A program made the translations under genes and the position numbers. DNA of 9,888 nt, from contig JAPCJV010000034.1 of assembly GCA_027886785.1 (NCBI GenBank), forward strand, positions 1-9,888, written 5' to 3'. Shown here in pieces: positions 7,365 through 9,888 of this stretch. Each line of letters starts with the position of its first letter. Position 1 is the first letter of the stretch. The notes beneath the pieces were generated by a model that searched no databases, was not told the DNA's origin, and worked only from the letters and a program-made list of their open reading frames with translations. The stretch is from Nitrososphaerota archaeon (GTDB taxonomy: Archaea; Thermoproteota; Nitrososphaeria; Nitrososphaerales; CADDZS01).

Positions 7365-7370
7365 CTTAAG
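7365..7370 (-). promoter_or_regulatory. Putative TATA box of the peroxiredoxin operon
   Basis: CTTAAG (minus strand CTACTTAAGG) lies about 42 bases before the TTG start. Initiation near 7341 would leave a leader of about 15 bases holding a purine-rich GGAAGG stretch. This is a weak motif supported mainly by its position. Confidence 0.35.
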
Positions 7371-7445
7371 TAGGGCTGCCTCCCAAGTTAAAGGAGTATT
7401 GGTTCAAAATAATCTTGCTTAGCTTGCGATTCTAGCGCGGCTCGA

Positions 7446-7454
7446 TTTACATAT
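7446..7454 (+). promoter_or_regulatory. Putative TATA box of the hydroxyacid dehydrogenase gene
   Basis: TTTACATAT is centred at 7450. Initiation about 26 bases downstream falls near 7476, only a few bases before the ATG at 7483. No Shine-Dalgarno motif is present, so a leaderless or near-leaderless transcript is likely. I saw no clear operator or RNA element in the rest of the 156-base divergent region 7327-7482. Confidence 0.45.
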
Positions 7455-7482
7455 CAAATCATCTTTTTCTGTTAACTCTTGA

Positions 7483-8487
7483 ATGTCTGATTTTATCGTC
7501 GTGATGACCGACAGCGCCTTTGACGATTGTTTGCTTGAAGCAGAAATCTTAGCTAAAGCCGGAGCGGAAATCAGAAAATATCAGACGTATGATCCGAGGA
7601 CTGTTCTAGAACTTGCAAAGGATGCGGATGGAATATTATGCGATTATGCGCCCATAAACAGAACCGTGATTGAGGGACTCACGAAAGCCAGGGGAATCGT
7701 CGTAACGGGAGTGGGCTATGACAACGTGGACATCGTTGCAGCCACTGAAAGACGGATCATTATCTCAAACGATCCAGAGTACATGACATACGAGGTTCCC
7801 GAACATACCATTGCCCTGATTCTGGCGTTGGCGAGAAAAATCGTGCCTGCGAACGCGGGGAGCAAAAAAGGCGAGTGGAACAAGTTCGGGGAAAAATACT
7901 GGAACAAGGTGGGCCCCATTTTTCATTTGGACGGAAAAACATTGGGAATCATTGGATTTGGCAGAATAGGAAGGAAGGTGGCGAGAAGAATGCTGGGTTT
8001 TGAAATGAAGGTGCTAAGTTACGATCCGTACGTTTCTGATAGTGTGATGAGAGAATACGGGGTAACGAAAACTGACCTGGAGACCGTGTTGCAAGAATCG
8101 GACTTTATTTCGATTCACTCCTACCTCACTCCTGAAACATTTCATCTCATAGGGGAAAAAGAATTTGACCTGATGAAAGCAACCGCAATTCTGGTCAACA
8201 CTTCTCGAGGGAAAATCATTGACCAAAAGGCGCTAGTAAAGGCACTAAAAACGCGTAAGATTTCCGGTGCTGGATTGGACGTGTTAGAAAGGGAACCACC
8301 TGATGTAGGCGAAGAGATCCTAAATCTTGACAACACCATAATCACACCTCACATGGCCGCTTTTTCCGAGAAGGCCCAAATGACAATCAGAAAATTAGCT
8401 GCAGAGGAAATGGCCAGAATTCTGCAAGGCGAGTCTCCGAAATATATCCTCAACCCCGAGGTGCTGAAGCCTCGTCCAATAGAATGA
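7483..8487 (+). CDS. D-isomer-specific 2-hydroxyacid dehydrogenase, NAD-dependent
   Basis: This 334-residue protein has the split substrate-binding and Rossmann layout of the D-2-hydroxyacid dehydrogenase family. Visible parts are VTGVGYDNVDI (74-84), the nucleotide loop IIGFGRIGRKV (G158, G160, G163) and D181 at the end of the second strand, which favours NAD over NADP. The catalytic residues are R242 in NTSRGKIID, E271 in EREPP and H290 in TPHMAAFSE. It lacks the C-terminal ACT region of long phosphoglycerate dehydrogenases, so it resembles CtBP, glyoxylate/hydroxypyruvate reductase or short PGDH-like members. Oxidation of a 2-hydroxyacid or reduction of a 2-oxoacid is expected; the substrate cannot be read from sequence. 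The two UxaA-family genes 83 bases downstream suggest a sugar-acid or other hydroxyacid substrate rather than serine synthesis. Confidence 0.93.
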   Translation: MSDFIVVMTDSAFDDCLLEAEILAKAGAEIRKYQTYDPRTVLELAKDADGILCDYAPINRTVIEGLTKARGIVVTGVGYDNVDIVAATERRIIISNDPEYMTYEVPEHTIALILALARKIVPANAGSKKGEWNKFGEKYWNKVGPIFHLDGKTLGIIGFGRIGRKVARRMLGFEMKVLSYDPYVSDSVMREYGVTKTDLETVLQESDFISIHSYLTPETFHLIGEKEFDLMKATAILVNTSRGKIIDQKALVKALKTRKISGAGLDVLEREPPDVGEEILNLDNTIITPHMAAFSEKAQMTIRKLAAEEMARILQGESPKYILNPEVLKPRPIE

Positions 8488-8525
8488 TTAGTACTTTGGA
8501 TCCGAAAATAAAATAGGGCAATACC

Positions 8526-8546
8526 TTTTTTCGTCGATTGTTTTTT
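8526..8546 (+). terminator. Paired T6 tracts after the dehydrogenase gene
   Basis: TTTTTT occurs at 8526-8531 and again at 8541-8546, 39 and 54 bases after the dehydrogenase stop. Archaeal polymerase commonly terminates at such tracts without a hairpin. If active, they would separate the dehydrogenase transcript from the UxaA-like pair, at least in part. An AT-rich stretch at 8504-8514 (GAAAATAAAAT) could be a TATA box for the downstream pair, but this is weak. Confidence 0.4.
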
Positions 8547-8558
8547 GCGCAGTTTCTA

Positions 8559-8563
8559 GGGGG
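8559..8563 (+). promoter_or_regulatory. Ribosome binding site of the first UxaA-like gene
   Basis: GGGGG sits 7 bases before the TTG at 8571. It supports that non-ATG start, and its presence implies a leadered transcript. The next codon is also TTG (8574), so the exact start could be one codon later. Confidence 0.5.
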
Positions 8564-8570
8564 TTGATTC

Positions 8571-9572
8571 TTGTTGGATAATTCATTCGATGGATTCTTG
8601 AGGACCGACGGCCTCGTCGGCGTGCGTAATAATGTGGCAGTAATCTACACGGTGGATTGCGCGAGAATTGTTTCCGACAGAATCGCCCAGAGCATTCCTA
8701 ACGGTACTTCTGTGGGTTGGTACAGTTGCTACAGCACTGAAGATGGAAAGGATGTTGAGACTCTTAGTGGAATCGGATCCAATCCGAACATCGGGGCGGC
8801 GATTATTGTCGGACTCGGTTGCCAGTCTATATCTCCCTCGCTCATTGGAAACAAGATTTCGAATTCCGGGAAAAGAGCAGAGGTCCTCTCGATTCAAGGA
8901 GTTGGGGGCACCAACAAAACTATTGGAAAAGGAATCGAAATCGCCAAACAAATGTCTAAAGAATTACTGAAACAAAAAAGAGCGAAAAGCGATTTATCAA
9001 AATTATCTGTCGGGGTAATGCTTGATCCTGCTGGTTTTAGCTCAACGCGACGCATTGTACGGTCTGTTAGTAATACTGTGACTAGCACGGGAGGAAAAAT
9101 TCTTCTGGGACAAGCGGCACGAAAGTTCTATGGAAACGATAGCTTCCCAACGTTAGAGCCCGGAAACATTCCTGACCATTCCGGATGGTATAACGTTGAG
9201 GGACTTGTTGCGAGGAGCACTCGCTATTTTGGGCTTGAAGGAGACGCTGAGCCCACAGATCTCGCGGCAATGGGTGCCCAAATCTTGCTTCGAGAAGTCT
9301 TAGACGGGTTCGTTGGAGGAAATGTGGTTTCTCCCGTCGTTAAATTATGTGGTGATGCCAAGATTTCTCGCACGATTTCCCGAGACCTCGATTTTGGCTC
9401 GAGCTCAGGAGGAACCAAAGTACCTGAAAAAGAAGCGCGGCGAGTAGTAGCTCTTATTTTAGAAATTGCTTCAGGGAGGAAAACTGCTTCCGAGATTTCA
9501 GGTAATCTAGAAGGGGGCTTGATATTGGGAGGAAGGCCCCTACTGACTGTTCCGGCTCGTATTTGCGAATAA
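8571..9572 (+). CDS. UxaA-family protein, diverged, keeps three N-terminal cysteines
   Basis: This 333-residue protein opens with GFLRTDGLVGVRNNVAVIYT and IYTVDCAR (C30), then WYSCYS (C53), GIGSNPNIGAAIIVGLGC (C84) and IQGVGGTNKTIGKG (109-121). This order matches the N-terminal part of UxaA/GarD-type dehydratases (altronate, galactarate). The C-terminal part has SPVVKLCGDAKISRTISRDLDF (254-275), like the family's end domain. As I recall the family, the central ECGGSD motif is replaced here (GVMLDPAGFS, 148-157) and the EKSLG segment and about 40 following residues are missing, so activity is uncertain. The separate SAF-type N-terminal domain is absent. The start is TTG with a GGGGG site. A paralogue follows 12 bases later in the same frame. 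It may dehydrate a sugar acid, cleave a related hydroxyacid, or be a non-enzymatic partner. Confidence 0.82.
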   Translation: MLDNSFDGFLRTDGLVGVRNNVAVIYTVDCARIVSDRIAQSIPNGTSVGWYSCYSTEDGKDVETLSGIGSNPNIGAAIIVGLGCQSISPSLIGNKISNSGKRAEVLSIQGVGGTNKTIGKGIEIAKQMSKELLKQKRAKSDLSKLSVGVMLDPAGFSSTRRIVRSVSNTVTSTGGKILLGQAARKFYGNDSFPTLEPGNIPDHSGWYNVEGLVARSTRYFGLEGDAEPTDLAAMGAQILLREVLDGFVGGNVVSPVVKLCGDAKISRTISRDLDFGSSSGGTKVPEKEARRVVALILEIASGRKTASEISGNLEGGLILGGRPLLTVPARICE

Positions 9573-9584
9573 GAGTCTGAAAAA

Positions 9585-9888
9585 ATGGAAAAATCCTTTC
9601 ACGGTTTCTCTCGTCCTGACGACCAAGTAGGTGTCAGGAACAAAACAGCCGTTATCTACACTGCAGAAAATGCGGTCTTCATCTCTCGAAAGATCACCGA
9701 GCAGGTTCCTAACGCGGTTTCTTTTGGATGGTCGAGCTTCCGCCGGATGAAGAAGGACCTCGATGTCCACGCGCTTGTAGGGATCGGGCGGAATCCGAAT
9801 CTGGGTGCGGTGTTGCTCTTAGGATCTGAAAACACAGGCATCGCGGTCTCGAAGGTTGCCGATGGAATTTCTAAATCCGGGAAGACAG
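9585..9888 (+). CDS. Second UxaA-family paralogue without the conserved cysteines, C-terminus beyond window
   Basis: From the ATG at 9585 the frame stays open to the window end, giving 101 residues of an incomplete protein. It aligns with the preceding protein at a constant offset of one and without gaps: GFSRPDDQVGVRNKTAVIYT, QVPNAVSFGW, VGIGRNPNLGAVLLLG and ISKSGKT. At the positions of C30, C53 and C84 it has N29, F52 and N83, so all three cysteines are gone while the fold-defining segments remain. It contains no cysteine at all in the visible part. It lies 12 bases after the first paralogue, surely co-transcribed, with only a weak purine-rich ribosome site. A structural or regulatory partner of the first protein is a natural inference; decay is less likely because the frame and core motifs are intact. 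Confidence 0.82.
   Translation, partial: MEKSFHGFSRPDDQVGVRNKTAVIYTAENAVFISRKITEQVPNAVSFGWSSFRRMKKDLDVHALVGIGRNPNLGAVLLLGSENTGIAVSKVADGISKSGKT

Noticed and set aside
7381..7440. A possible regulatory RNA or riboswitch in the divergent region.
   Set aside because: No stable stem set was apparent by eye, and the expected leaders of both flanking genes are too short to contain it.
8583..8951. A 122-codon minus-strand frame opposite the first UxaA-like gene.
   Set aside because: The plus-strand frame shows clear family motifs over the same bases; the minus frame is a shadow.
1..9888. CRISPR arrays, tRNA or rRNA genes, insertion sequences and attachment sites.
   Set aside because: Reading both strands I found no spaced direct-repeat array, no tRNA-like cloverleaf with a proper B box, and no transposase or integrase motif. 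The GGTTCAAAATA at about 7400-7410 only superficially resembles a tRNA B box.

Overview
The window looks archaeal, most likely from Thermoproteota and perhaps a Nitrososphaeria-like soil or subsurface lineage. This rests on several signs. AT-rich TATA-like boxes lie 25-45 bases before starts on very short leaders. Shine-Dalgarno motifs are used mainly inside operons, and T-tracts end genes. The TetR regulator has an N-terminus of the kind I associate with these archaea, and the transporter ectodomains are full of N-glycosylation sequons. Family assignments are much firmer than the taxonomy. No RNA gene, CRISPR array, insertion sequence or phage gene was seen.

Left block (1-2358, minus strand): a TetR regulator, then a DUF58 protein, then a multi-spanning membrane protein cut by the window edge. 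All are closely spaced and read leftward. DUF58 plus a membrane protein is part of the usual MoxR/DUF58/membrane cassette, but no MoxR ATPase is visible here.

Transport block (2359-5409): the TetR gene diverges from a 980-residue MMPL/RND-type transporter. Two near-identical operator-like repeats 24 bp apart overlap and follow the transporter TATA box, which suggests the TetR protein represses it. A hairpin plus T-tract closes the transporter gene where it converges on the next operon.

Redox block (5478-7326, minus strand): a single-cysteine peroxiredoxin, a DsbA-like CPFC protein whose start overlaps the peroxiredoxin stop, and a haem-oxygenase-fold protein. The last keeps the candidate metal ligands, Tyr and Lys of the CADD-type (self-sacrificing p-aminobenzoate synthase) family. 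A plausible theme is peroxide and thiol handling around an oxygen- or peroxide-activated dimetal enzyme.

Right block (7483-9888, plus strand): a D-2-hydroxyacid dehydrogenase with a complete catalytic triad, then two tandem UxaA-family proteins. The first keeps three N-terminal family cysteines but is short and lacks other family motifs. The second, cut by the window edge, has lost all three cysteines while keeping the scaffold. This diverged pair beside a hydroxyacid dehydrogenase is the best candidate here for an undescribed system; its substrate is unknown.

Six of the ten genes appear to start with TTG. No gene-free stretch exceeds 300 bases; the longest is the divergent promoter region 7327-7482.
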